This document shows, piece after piece, positions 24,961-32,843 of a stretch of DNA of 64,000 bases. Within the stretch, counting starts at the first letter, position 1. Each line of letters begins with the position of its first letter. Source of the stretch: Io17-Chloro-G2 sp034420695 (GTDB taxonomy: Bacteria; Chloroflexota; Dehalococcoidia; Lucifugimonadales; UBA3495); the NCBI GenBank assembly GCA_034420695.1, contig DAOULB010000055.1:1-64000 (forward strand). Reading direction: 5' to 3'. The notes under the pieces are model-generated. The model saw nothing but the letters and a program-made list of their open reading frames with translations. It searched no databases and was not told where the DNA came from. A program made the position numbers and the translations under genes.

Positions 24961-25368
24961 CTATTCGCTGGTCACCCACCCGGTGTGGGAAACGTCGATC
25001 ACCATGTCATGGGGGCCGCCCCACTTCTGCTCGTAGTTGCGGGGAACGTCGCCCAAGTTGACTTCGAGGCCGTCGCGGTTGCCCAAGGGCTTGCCGTTGA
25101 CCTTCTCCAGCTTGGCGTTGGCCTCGTCCAAGTCGTCCACCTTGAAGCCGATGTGGTGGATGCCGTTGTAGTTGGGACCGTTCGGTCCCACGTCGGCGTC
25201 CTTCTCGGTCTTGTGGTTCAAGATGGCGAGGTTGATGTACCCGTCGCTGAGGAACACTGCGCCGTTGTCGCTCTTGCGTACGTCCACCATGTCGAAAGCC
25301 TCACGGAAAAAGGCGCCGACCTCAGCAGGGTTCTCGGTGGTGATTGCAATATGCCGAATCTTGGCCAT
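24961..25368 (-). CDS. VOC-family protein
   Basis: This 135-residue VOC protein starts MAKIRHIAITTENPAEVGAFFREAFDMVDV and has NYNGIHHIGFKVDDLDEANAKLEKVNGKPLG. His6 and the His in HHIGFKV are probable metal ligands. The substrate is unknown. It is convergent with the RidA gene, with a REP copy between. Confidence 0.85.
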   Translation of the reverse strand: MAKIRHIAITTENPAEVGAFFREAFDMVDVRKSDNGAVFLSDGYINLAILNHKTEKDADVGPNGPNYNGIHHIGFKVDDLDEANAKLEKVNGKPLGNRDGLEVNLGDVPRNYEQKWGGPHDMVIDVSHTGWVTSE

Positions 25369-25621
25369 GTTTCCATCCTCCTATACCGGCGTTTCCGCCG
25401 TTTTTGGGCTCGCGGGCCCGGTAAACGGGACTGTCGGGAAAGTATAACCTTGAGAAGTTGACTCCGCAATTCCTGTTCAGCCTTCGCCAGGGCAACCCAA
25501 TTTAGAAACTGCAACCCTGCAGGGCCCTCCTTGAAGGCAACCCCTTCCGGACCATCCCCTGAATCCCAAGAATCCCGAGTCTGCCACGACCCCGGAAGCC
25601 GAAGCGCTGGCAATGTTCCAT
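25369..25621. other. Intergenic region before the inverted element
   Basis: About 250 bases without a convincing gene; only the promoter of the VOC gene on the minus strand would be expected here. The inverted element copy A begins near the TTTACTGACAC motif at its right end. Confidence 0.45.
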
Positions 25622-26505
25622 GTTTACTGACACTTCCTGCTTTACTTCCAGGATTGCAGCTCTCTAGCATGAATTTCAGGGCGCCCCGCTACGCGCCGCA
25701 ACAGCGCCCCAGTCCAACCGGCCACTGAGGCCACCGGGAGTCCAATGCCCAACAGTCGGACCCAAGGAAACCCTTTCATGCTCAAGTTCCTCCAACTCGG
25801 TGCTCAACTCTCCCCGGACTTCGTTGGCCCCTTCAGACCCCCAAAGTGGTGGAAAATGGCGGGAAATGGTGGGGAATTTAAAACTTTCGGCCTTCGGCTC
25901 TGCCCAGAGGTTCAAGACCGGCACTGTCCCTTCAAGCCCGCAAAGTGGTGGGAAATGGCGGAAATTGGCGGGGAAAATAAAAACTCCGGCCCCATGCTCG
26001 GGCCGGAGCCCGCGGCCTCCCCGGACCCCACCCGGACGCAAATATGGGAGGAAATGAGAGGAAATGAGAGGGAAGTTTTAATTTCCGGCCCCGGTCCTCC
26101 GCCGGAGTAAGCCCTGCCCATCATCGCACCCAGCTAGTCCACTCACGAACTCATAAAGGAGAACATCGCGCCATGCACCTCAATGAAATACGCCGCCGCA
26201 TCGACGCCCTTCGCAGCAAGATGGTCCTGGAGTTGGCCGTTATCGAACTCCACCGCTTGGTCTGTGAATTTGCCCTCAAGTGGGGCATCGCCTTGGCCGG
26301 AGACCAGCCCGTGCCCGAACCCCACACCTTCCCCAGCAAGGTCGCCGCCGCCGGCGTCAAGCTGACTTCCCACATGGGCGCCGTCAAGTACCTCGAAGAG
26401 TGCCGGAGCAAGAACACCGCCCCCGAAGCCCAGAAGCTTCTCTACCGGCTGCTGCCCTGCGCCCGGGACTTCCCCTACAACGCCATCCTCGCCCTGGACG
26501 CCTAG
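25622..26505 (+). repeat. Inverted-duplicated iteron/ORF element, copy A
   Basis: This segment of about 884 bases is present again in reverse orientation at 43389-44272. Similarity starts at TTTACTGACACT and stops exactly at the TAG of the 110-residue ORF. Before the ORF it has three units, each made of purine-rich GGAAATGG-like iterons, an AT tract (TTTAAAA, AAAATAAAAA, TTTTAATTT) and a GC palindrome (for example CTCCGGCCC/GGGCCGGAG at about 25981-26006). The ORF part is about 97% identical between copies by my own alignment, and the iteron part is less similar. No terminal transposase is present. Confidence 0.85.
26173..26505 (+). CDS. 110-residue protein of the duplicated element, copy A
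   Basis: A cytoplasmic-looking, mostly helical protein of 110 residues (MHLNEIRRRIDALRSKMVLE...LALDA). No family is recognised. The copy at 43389-43721 differs at three amino acids (A/T, D/S, S/N), while at least five further codon differences are synonymous, which suggests selection for protein function. An RBS-like AAAGGAG lies upstream. A possible DNA-binding or structural partner of the iterons is speculation. Confidence 0.7.
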   Translation: MHLNEIRRRIDALRSKMVLELAVIELHRLVCEFALKWGIALAGDQPVPEPHTFPSKVAAAGVKLTSHMGAVKYLEECRSKNTAPEAQKLLYRLLPCARDFPYNAILALDA

Positions 26506-26569
26506 AGCTGGGGAGGAATCCCCGGGCCGGCATTGCCGGGAACCGGCCCCTCTTCCCCGCTGGGGCAGG

Positions 26570-26640
26570 AAATGGCGGAAAATGGCGGAAAATGGTGGGG
26601 GAACTAAAAAAAATCGGCCTTCGCCCAGCTCCGCCTCAAG
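26570..26640 (+). repeat. Extra iteron unit downstream of copy A
   Basis: Three GGAAATGGCGG/GGAAAATGGTGG iterons, then ACTAAAAAAAA and a GC-rich segment (CGGCCTTCGCCCAGC...). This is the same architecture as the units inside the element, but it is outside the portion shared with copy B. Confidence 0.65.
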
Positions 26641-26719
26641 CCGGAAATCTGCGGACGTTTGAGCGGGTGCGGCCAACCGGGTAAAATGGCCCCGCTCACC
26701 AAGGAACCGGGAGACAGTC

Positions 26720-28381
26720 ATGTCCAGCAACAGGGAAGAGTGGGAACAGCAGACCCTGGGTCCCACCGTAAGCCGGTTTCCCCAACGCCGGGAAAGCTTC
26801 TTGACCGACAGCGGCATCGAAATTGACGCCCTGTATGAGCCGGAGCAAGCCGGTGAGGACGCCTTCGACTACCAACGTGACTTGGGCTATCCCGGGGAAT
26901 ATCCTTACACCAGGGGTGTCCAGCCCAACACCTACCGGGGCCGCATCTGGACCATGCGCCAGTACTCCGGTTACTCCACCGCCGCCGAGACCAACCGCCG
27001 CTTCCGCTACCTGCTGGAGCAGGGCCAGACCGGGCTGTCAGTGGCCTTCGACCTCCCCACCCAGATTGGCTACGACTCCGACCACGAACTGGCCCGGGGT
27101 GAGGTCGGCAAGGTAGGGGTACCGATTTGCAGCCTGGAGGACATGGAAGCCCTGCTGGAAGGCATTCCCCTTGACCAAGTCAGCACTTCCATGACCATCA
27201 ACGCCACGGCGTCGGTCCTGCTCTGCCTCTACATCGCCGTTGCCAAGCGGCAGGGGGTTTCCCCTGATAAGATTACCGGCACCATCCAGAACGACATTCT
27301 GAAGGAGTACATCGCCCGGGGCACCTATGCCTTCCCGCCCCGGCCGTCGATGCGCTTGGTGGTGGACGTAATCAAGTACTGCGCCGAGCAGGCCCCCCGC
27401 TGGAACACCATCAGCGTCAGCGGCTATCACATGCGGGAGGCCGGGGCCACCGCGGTGCAGGAACTGGCCTTCACCTTCGCCAACGCCATCGCTTACGTTC
27501 AGTCCGTGATCGACGCCGGCCTGCCGGTGGATGAGTTCTCCCCCAGGCTCTCCTTCTTCTTCGTGGCCCAGAACAACCTCTTCGAAGAGATCGCCAAGTT
27601 CCGGGCGGCCCGCCGCATGTGGGCCAAGATTATGAAGGAGCGGTTCGGCGCAAAAGACCCCCGTTCGATGATGCTGCGTTTCCACACCCAGACGGCGGGA
27701 GTCTCCCTGACGGCCCAGCAGCCCGACAACAACGTGATTCGTTGCACCATCCAAGCCTTGGCCGGGGTCCTGGGCGGTTCCCAGTCCCTGCACGTCAATT
27801 CCCGGGACGAGGCCCTGGCCCTGCCCACCGAGGAATCGGTCCAGCTCTCCCTGCGCACCCAGCAGATTATCGCCCACGAGAGCGGCGCCGCCGACGTGGT
27901 GGACCCTCTTGGCGGGTCCTACTACGTCGAGAGTCTCACCAACCGGTTGGAGGCCGAGGCGTTCAAGTACTTGGAGCGCATCGACGACCTGGGCGGGGCC
28001 GTAACCGCCATCGAGCAGGGCTACCAAGTCCGGGAGATTGGTGAAGCCGCCTACCAGCACCGCCGGGAAGTCGAGTCCGGGGACCGCACCGTCGTGGGTG
28101 TCAACCGTTACGTCTCCGATGAGGCCCCCGTGGAAGGCCTGTTGCGGGTGGACCGGCAGGCCGTGGAGCGCCAAGTGGCCCGGCTGGAGGAGCTGCGCCG
28201 CAAAAGGGACGGGAACGCTGTGGAATTGTCTCTCTCCCGCTTGGCCGAGGTCTGCCGCGGGGATTCCAACTTGGTGCCCGCCATACTGGAATGCGTGGAA
28301 AGCTACTGCACTTTGGGGGAAATCTGCCAGGTCCTCCGCAACGTCTTCGGCGAGCAGCGCGATGAACTGGCCGCTTTCTGA
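26720..28381 (+). CDS. mcmA: Methylmalonyl-CoA mutase, large (catalytic) subunit
   Basis: This 553-residue large subunit of a split B12-dependent mutase has W-T-M-R-Q-Y82-S-G-Y-S-T, then GLSVA109FDLPTQIGYDSDH and the RFHTQTAGVSLTAQQPDNN segment. Tyr82 and Ala109 match true methylmalonyl-CoA mutase; 2-hydroxyisobutyryl-CoA mutases normally have Ile and Asp there. It interconverts (R)-methylmalonyl-CoA and succinyl-CoA in propionate and odd-chain or branched-chain catabolism. It lacks the B12-binding domain, which is supplied by the small subunit gene at 30204. It is the first gene of the operon. Confidence 0.95.
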   Translation: MSSNREEWEQQTLGPTVSRFPQRRESFLTDSGIEIDALYEPEQAGEDAFDYQRDLGYPGEYPYTRGVQPNTYRGRIWTMRQYSGYSTAAETNRRFRYLLEQGQTGLSVAFDLPTQIGYDSDHELARGEVGKVGVPICSLEDMEALLEGIPLDQVSTSMTINATASVLLCLYIAVAKRQGVSPDKITGTIQNDILKEYIARGTYAFPPRPSMRLVVDVIKYCAEQAPRWNTISVSGYHMREAGATAVQELAFTFANAIAYVQSVIDAGLPVDEFSPRLSFFFVAQNNLFEEIAKFRAARRMWAKIMKERFGAKDPRSMMLRFHTQTAGVSLTAQQPDNNVIRCTIQALAGVLGGSQSLHVNSRDEALALPTEESVQLSLRTQQIIAHESGAADVVDPLGGSYYVESLTNRLEAEAFKYLERIDDLGGAVTAIEQGYQVREIGEAAYQHRREVESGDRTVVGVNRYVSDEAPVEGLLRVDRQAVERQVARLEELRRKRDGNAVELSLSRLAEVCRGDSNLVPAILECVESYCTLGEICQVLRNVFGEQRDELAAF

Positions 28382-28556
28382 ACAATGTCCCCAGGCGCAC
28401 CGGTAATACCGGGGCCTTGGCCAATGCCCGCCAACGCGCCGCCGGCGATTCTCTGCTACTATCAATGCAGGAACAATATTGGATATAGAGAGTCCCTGGA
28501 GGGCCAATGGAATTACTGGCTCCCACAGGGGCTCCGAAAAAGGAGAGGACTGCAAT

Positions 28557-29714
28557 ATGCCTGGCCTGATGCTTACTGAAGAAGAACGCATGCTGCAAAG
28601 CACGGTCCGCGACTTTGTCGACCGGGAAGTTGCTCCCCGGGCCAGGGAGGTGGACCAGAAGGCCGAGTTTTCCTGGGAAAACTGGAAGGGAATGGCCGCC
28701 CTCGGACTTACGGGCATAGGCATACCGGAGAAGTACGGCGGAGGCGGGAGCGGCGGCTACCGGCAGGTGGCGCTGGTTGCCGAGGAAATCGCCCGGGGCG
28801 ATGCCGCCGCCAGCGTCAGCCTGTTGGCCCACCTCTCCCTGGGCACCACCACAATTTTCAAGTTTGCCAACGAGGAGCAACGCCAGAGGTTTGTGCCGTC
28901 CTTGGCTTCCGGCAAGGGTATAGCTGCCTGGGCCTTGACCGAACCGGGAGGCGGGTCCGACGCCGCGGCCCTGAAGACCACCGCCACTATGCGCGACGGC
29001 ACCTATTTCCTCAACGGCAGCAAGATGTTCATCACCAACGCCGACGTTGCGGAGTCCATCGTGGTGTTCGCCACCCAGGACGCCAGCCAAGGCTACCGGG
29101 GCATCAGCGCCTTCGTGGTCGACCGCAAAGCTCCCGGGCTGCAGGTGAACCCCCTCCACGGCAAGATGGGGATGAGGGGCTCCAGCACCGACGAGGTTGT
29201 GTTCCAGGACACCCCGGTGCCGGCCCGCGACCTCTTGGGGGAAGAGGGCCGGGGCTTCAACCACGCCATGGAAATACTGGACTCCAGCCGCATCATAATT
29301 GCCGCCCAGTGCGTCGGCATCGGCCAAGCCGCCTTGGAAACGGCGGTGCGCTACGCCCAGCAGCGGGAGACCTTCGGCAAGCCCATTGCCCAGCACCAAG
29401 CCATCCAGTTCATGCTGGCCGACATGGCCGCCGAGGTCCATTCCGCCCGGCTGGCCACCATGCACGCCGCCACCTTGAAGGACGAGGGGGAGCCTTTCCT
29501 GCAGGAGGCCTCCATCGCCAAGCTGGTGGCCTCGGAAATGTGCGTCAACGTCTCCTCAAAGGCCATCCAAGTCCACGGCGGCATCGGCTATTTCGAAGAG
29601 ACCGGCGTGGAGCGCATCTTCCGGGACGCCCGGGTGACCACCATCTACGAGGGCACTTCGGAAATCCAGCGGCTGGTCATTGCCCGGCAGTTGCTGGCCC
29701 AATATCCCCTGTAA
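28557..29714 (+). CDS. Acyl-CoA dehydrogenase
   Basis: This 385-residue flavoprotein has VRDFVDREVAPRA at the start, AWALTEPGGGSDA and MFITNADVAE FAD-binding segments, RQQRETFGKPI-like AQQRETFGKPIAQHQAIQF, and the C-terminal YEGTSEIQRLVIARQLL with catalytic Glu. The start was chosen at the ATG after GGAGAGGAC. It sits between the two mutase subunits, so it probably feeds an acyl-CoA into the propionyl/methylmalonyl route (short or branched chain), which is inference from context. Confidence 0.93.
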   Translation: MPGLMLTEEERMLQSTVRDFVDREVAPRAREVDQKAEFSWENWKGMAALGLTGIGIPEKYGGGGSGGYRQVALVAEEIARGDAAASVSLLAHLSLGTTTIFKFANEEQRQRFVPSLASGKGIAAWALTEPGGGSDAAALKTTATMRDGTYFLNGSKMFITNADVAESIVVFATQDASQGYRGISAFVVDRKAPGLQVNPLHGKMGMRGSSTDEVVFQDTPVPARDLLGEEGRGFNHAMEILDSSRIIIAAQCVGIGQAALETAVRYAQQRETFGKPIAQHQAIQFMLADMAAEVHSARLATMHAATLKDEGEPFLQEASIAKLVASEMCVNVSSKAIQVHGGIGYFEETGVERIFRDARVTTIYEGTSEIQRLVIARQLLAQYPL

Positions 29715-29790
29715 CAGCTCCCGGTGGGAGGGGGAGTCCCCCAATCCCAGCCGGTTGTTACGTGGCGTTCTCCAAGGAGGAAGACAAGTA

Positions 29791-30207
29791 GTGACCGAAA
29801 CCTGCACCGTCAACTACATCGACCACGTCGGTATAGCCGTGGAAGACATCGACGCTTCCTTGGCCTTTTTCCAACAGGTCTTTGACACCCCGCCGGCCGA
29901 AGTGGAAGTGCTGGCCGACCAAGGCGTCCGCGCTACCCTGATCGAAGTGGGGCAGACCCGGCTGGAACTGCTTGAGCCGACCTCCCCCGACAGCGCCGTG
30001 GGCCGGTTCATCCAGAGCCGGGGGCAGGGACTTCACCACTTGGCGCTGAACGTTTCCGGCATCCAAGAAAAGCTGGACATCCTTGATCAGCGTGGCCTGA
30101 GGCTGGTTGACCGTCAGGCCCGCCACGGGCTGTCCGGCAACATCGCCTTTGTTCACCCTTCGGCAGTCTTCGGTGTCCTTACCGAATTGGTGGAGAACTT
30201 CAAATGA
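29791..30207 (+). CDS. mce: Methylmalonyl-CoA epimerase
   Basis: This 138-residue VOC protein starts at GTG after CAAGGAGGAAGACAAGTA. It has Y-I-D-H-V-G-I-A-V-E-DIDASLAFFQQVF, GQTRLELLEPTSPDSAVGRFIQSRGQGLHHLALNV and the late V-L-T-E-L strand, giving the His/Gln/His/Glu metal set of methylmalonyl-CoA epimerase. It supplies the (R)-isomer to the mutase. Its stop overlaps the next gene by four bases. Confidence 0.92.
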   Translation: MTETCTVNYIDHVGIAVEDIDASLAFFQQVFDTPPAEVEVLADQGVRATLIEVGQTRLELLEPTSPDSAVGRFIQSRGQGLHHLALNVSGIQEKLDILDQRGLRLVDRQARHGLSGNIAFVHPSAVFGVLTELVENFK

Positions 30208-30611
30208 CCCAGCGGAGCAGACCGGCCCGGGTGCTGGTGGCCAAACCCGGCTTGGACGGCCACGACCGGGGGGCCAAGGTTATAGCCCGCGCCCTCAGGG
30301 ACGCCGGGATGGAAGTAATCTACACCGGAATCCGGCAGACTCCCCAGATGATTGTGCAGGCCGCCGCCCAAGAGGACGTAGACGTTCTGGGCCTTAGCAT
30401 CCTGTCCGGCGCCCACATGGAGATACTTCCCGAGGTGGTTGACCTCCTCAGGGAGCAGGGCATGAACGATGTCTTAGTGGTGGTGGGAGGCATTATCCCG
30501 GAAGCCGACCGCCAGCCCTTGATGGATCTTGGGGTCTCCGGCGTGTTCGGCCCCGGCACCTCCACCAAGGATATAGTGGACTTCATCGAGACCTCCACCG
30601 CCGGGAGCTGA
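30204..30611 (+). CDS. mcmB: Methylmalonyl-CoA mutase, small (B12-binding) subunit
   Basis: This 135-residue cobalamin-binding subunit has the base-off/His-on motif DGHDRG (residues 19-24), LSILSGAHMEILPEVV and GGIIPEADRQPLMDLGV. The start ATG overlaps the epimerase stop (ATGA). Together with the large subunit it forms the complete mutase. Confidence 0.96.
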   Translation: MTQRSRPARVLVAKPGLDGHDRGAKVIARALRDAGMEVIYTGIRQTPQMIVQAAAQEDVDVLGLSILSGAHMEILPEVVDLLREQGMNDVLVVVGGIIPEADRQPLMDLGVSGVFGPGTSTKDIVDFIETSTAGS

Positions 30612-30629
30612 CCGTAGAAACCGCCGGAT

Positions 30630-31676
30630 TTACTCCTTAACCTTCACTTCCTCCTGCAGCAGGATGCCCCCGGTCTGGTAAGTGATGGAGACCGGGTCCC
30701 GCTGCAGGGCGGCTTGGACCGTCTCCAGGGGAGTGTCCCCGCGGCCGCCGGACAGGGATATGCGCCGAAGCATCTTTCTCCGCCGCACCACGCCTTGGGC
30801 CGCGTTGCCCTGGGACTCGCCGCGGCCCCCGCGCTGCCCAGGCTCCGCCGCCGCCAGTTCCACGCTGAGCCCGGTGGCATCGCACCCCGCTTGGGGCAAC
30901 AGTTCGCCCAAGGTGGCCGCGGTGGAGGCGGCCCAAGCGCTGTGGGACAGGGGGAATGGCGGCGGCACCCAGCCGGGAGAGCTGTGGCCGCCCAGCACGG
31001 TCCACCGGCTGGTGCGTGCCCCGTTCTGGCAGGTCACGTAGACCTTGGCTTCCCCTTCGTGGGCCATGGCGCCGGACTCATCGTACTCCTTGGTGTCCAG
31101 CAGGTATCGCCCGTGCACCGACCCCGCCGGCATCGCCGCCAGGAGTCCTTCGAACGGGTCCAGGGATTCCGGCGCTGGCGAGGCCAGAGCCGTCTCCCCG
31201 GAACTCCACCGCACCTCGTCCTGGACTTCCACCGCGCCCTTGGTGAGGGCCTGCCCCACCGGGCAGTATTGGACGGCCCGCTGCAACCGCACCCGCTCCG
31301 CCTCGGAAATCTGCCCCTTCAGGGTGACGGACTCCCTGACTCCGAACCCGATGCCCGGCTGCCCAATGCCTGCTTGGGAATCCGTCGGCTCAACCTGAAA
31401 GTCAACCTCTATGTCCTCCAACGGAATGCCTCCACGGTAGGCCACGCCCACCACGGTGACGATGGTTCAAGCTGCCCAAGCTGCCACCGACAAGTAACCC
31501 GGCGGAGGCCCCAGCAAGTCTCTCGACGAGCCGGGAATCCCGGCAAGAAGAGACCAAGGGCCACGCTGCCCGTCACTGCCGTTGATGACCGTAAGAACTG
31601 CCTCCTCGCCGATTAGCCTGGCGCCAATATTCGGCAGGAACGGGCCCGTGATTTCGGAACCGGCAGCTTGCGCCAT
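30630..31676 (-). CDS. OsmC-family protein, candidate selenoprotein (Sec at UGA codon 70)
   Basis: Read through the in-frame TGA at 31467-31469, the frame gives 348 residues starting MAQAAGSEITG after GAGGAGGTGCAG. Around the TGA the protein reads PPPGYLSVAAWAA-U-TIVTVVGVAYRGG-IPLEDIEV, and the U lies exactly where OsmC/Ohr proteins have the catalytic Cys (usual G-S-C-T-x-x-T-x-x-x-Y-A). The second redox Cys is present in RAVQYCPVGQALTKG. A SECIS-like hairpin starts 10 bases after the TGA. OsmC/Ohr proteins reduce organic hydroperoxides. The C-terminal 190 residues are unrecognised. Sec insertion is inference; the alternative is a nonsense-disrupted pseudogene, but both parts remain open and well conserved. 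Confidence 0.8.
31432..31456 (-). ncRNA. Predicted bacterial SECIS hairpin
   Basis: On the coding strand CCGTGGTGGG pairs with CCTACCGTGG over all ten positions (three G-U pairs) and closes a 5-nt loop CGUGG. The loop begins 20 nt after the UGA and has G in its second position. Both fit the known bacterial SECIS rules (apical loop about 16-37 nt after UGA, G among the first two loop bases). Confidence 0.7.
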
Positions 31677-31818
31677 TCTGCACCTCCTCGGTTTGTTGTA
31701 TAATCCCAGTCGCACCTACGGGAGTCGGATGAGATCGGCAGGTGCAGGCCCCGAAGTTCACTAATTCCCCCGGACTTCCACAGGATTCGTCAGATTGCAG
31801 TTATAGGGAGGATTTGCC

Positions 31819-32790
31819 ATGGCTGTAGACAATACCCTGGTAGTGGGTACCATCGGTTACGGAGTCTTCTGGAGCAGGAACGACGGTCAAGACTGGGAAC
31901 GCTCCAATTTTACCACCGGGCTTCCCTTTGGCACCCGGGTCTTCTACTTGGCCTCCAACCCCCAGAGGCCGGAAGTGATCTTTGCCGGCACTGACTTCGG
32001 CCTGGCAAAGAGCGTGGACGGCGGCAAGCGCTGGAAGATGGGCGACGACGCCCTCGCCGATTACCACGTGTGGTCCTTGGCTATCGACCCGGAGGAGCCC
32101 GAGGTGATGTTTGCCGGCACCTCCCAAGGCTTCCTGTTCCGTTCCATGGACGGGGGCGAAAGCTGGGAGCAGCGTCCGGTTGAAGTGGCGGAGGAGTGCA
32201 TCAACGTGGGAATCCCGCGGACAACCACCATCGCCATAGACCCGGCCAACCGCGACAACATCTGGATGGGCATCGAAGTCGACGGGATGCGGCGCAGCAC
32301 CGACCGGGGTGAGACTTGGAACCGGGTGGACTTGAAGAACCCCGACGGCCACGACATCAAGGTCAGCGCCGGCGAGCCCCATACTGTTCTGATAATGACC
32401 AACAGCGACCTCTACACCAGCACCGATGACGGCGCTTCCTGGACGGCTACCAGCGCCAGGGAGTCCTTCCCTTACACCTTTTGCCGCAACATGGCGGTGC
32501 AGCCGGGCCACCCGCAGAACGTCTTCCTGAGCCATGGCGATGGTGCGCCGGGAAGCACCGGTATGCTGCTACGCTCCAAGGACAGCGGCAGCACTTGGGA
32601 GACAATTACTCTAGACCCGGAGCCCAACTCCTCCATGTGGACCGTTGCGGTCCACGAGGCCGACCCCAACCTGATGTACGCCAACAGCGTCTTCGGCTAC
32701 ATCTATCGCAGCGACGATGGCGGAAATTCATGGACCAAGCTCTCCCGCGAACTCAGCGAAATCCGCAGCCTCATCTGGGTTCCCAGCTGA
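31819..32790 (+). CDS. BNR/sialidase-like beta-propeller protein
   Basis: This 323-residue protein has several Asp-box/BNR repeats (SVDGGKRW, SMDGGESW, STDRGETW, STDDGASW, SKDSGSTW, SDDGGNSW), the pattern of six-bladed glycosidase-like or Ycf48-like propellers. No signal peptide is visible, so it is probably cytoplasmic. No glycosidase catalytic residues can be assigned. It lies 53 bases before the Rieske oxygenase gene in the same direction and may be a scaffold or sensor for that pathway. The RBS AGGGAGGA is strong. Confidence 0.8.
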   Translation: MAVDNTLVVGTIGYGVFWSRNDGQDWERSNFTTGLPFGTRVFYLASNPQRPEVIFAGTDFGLAKSVDGGKRWKMGDDALADYHVWSLAIDPEEPEVMFAGTSQGFLFRSMDGGESWEQRPVEVAEECINVGIPRTTTIAIDPANRDNIWMGIEVDGMRRSTDRGETWNRVDLKNPDGHDIKVSAGEPHTVLIMTNSDLYTSTDDGASWTATSARESFPYTFCRNMAVQPGHPQNVFLSHGDGAPGSTGMLLRSKDSGSTWETITLDPEPNSSMWTVAVHEADPNLMYANSVFGYIYRSDDGGNSWTKLSRELSEIRSLIWVPS

Positions 32791-32843
32791 TTGTTCGGGA
32801 CCGGCAACGCTGCCCTCCACTTGCAAACCATTAGGAGGTTGCC

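Noticed and set aside
25745..26110. A 121-codon frame (P-K-W-W-K-M-A-G-N-G-G type) over the iteron part of copy A, also open in copy B
   Set aside because: Between the copies about 15 of 121 residues differ and few differences are silent, which is the pattern of non-coding sequence. The openness follows from the 3-base-compatible iterons. I list the region as a repeat.
27038..28723. A 561-codon open frame antisense to methylmalonyl-CoA mutase
   Set aside because: It is a shadow of a GC-rich gene in reverse: glycine/valine/histidine-rich with no motif, while the plus strand has a complete mutase.
28101..29465. A 454-codon open frame antisense to the mutase and acyl-CoA dehydrogenase genes
   Set aside because: The low-complexity GC-driven translation has no recognisable domain; the plus-strand dehydrogenase is complete.
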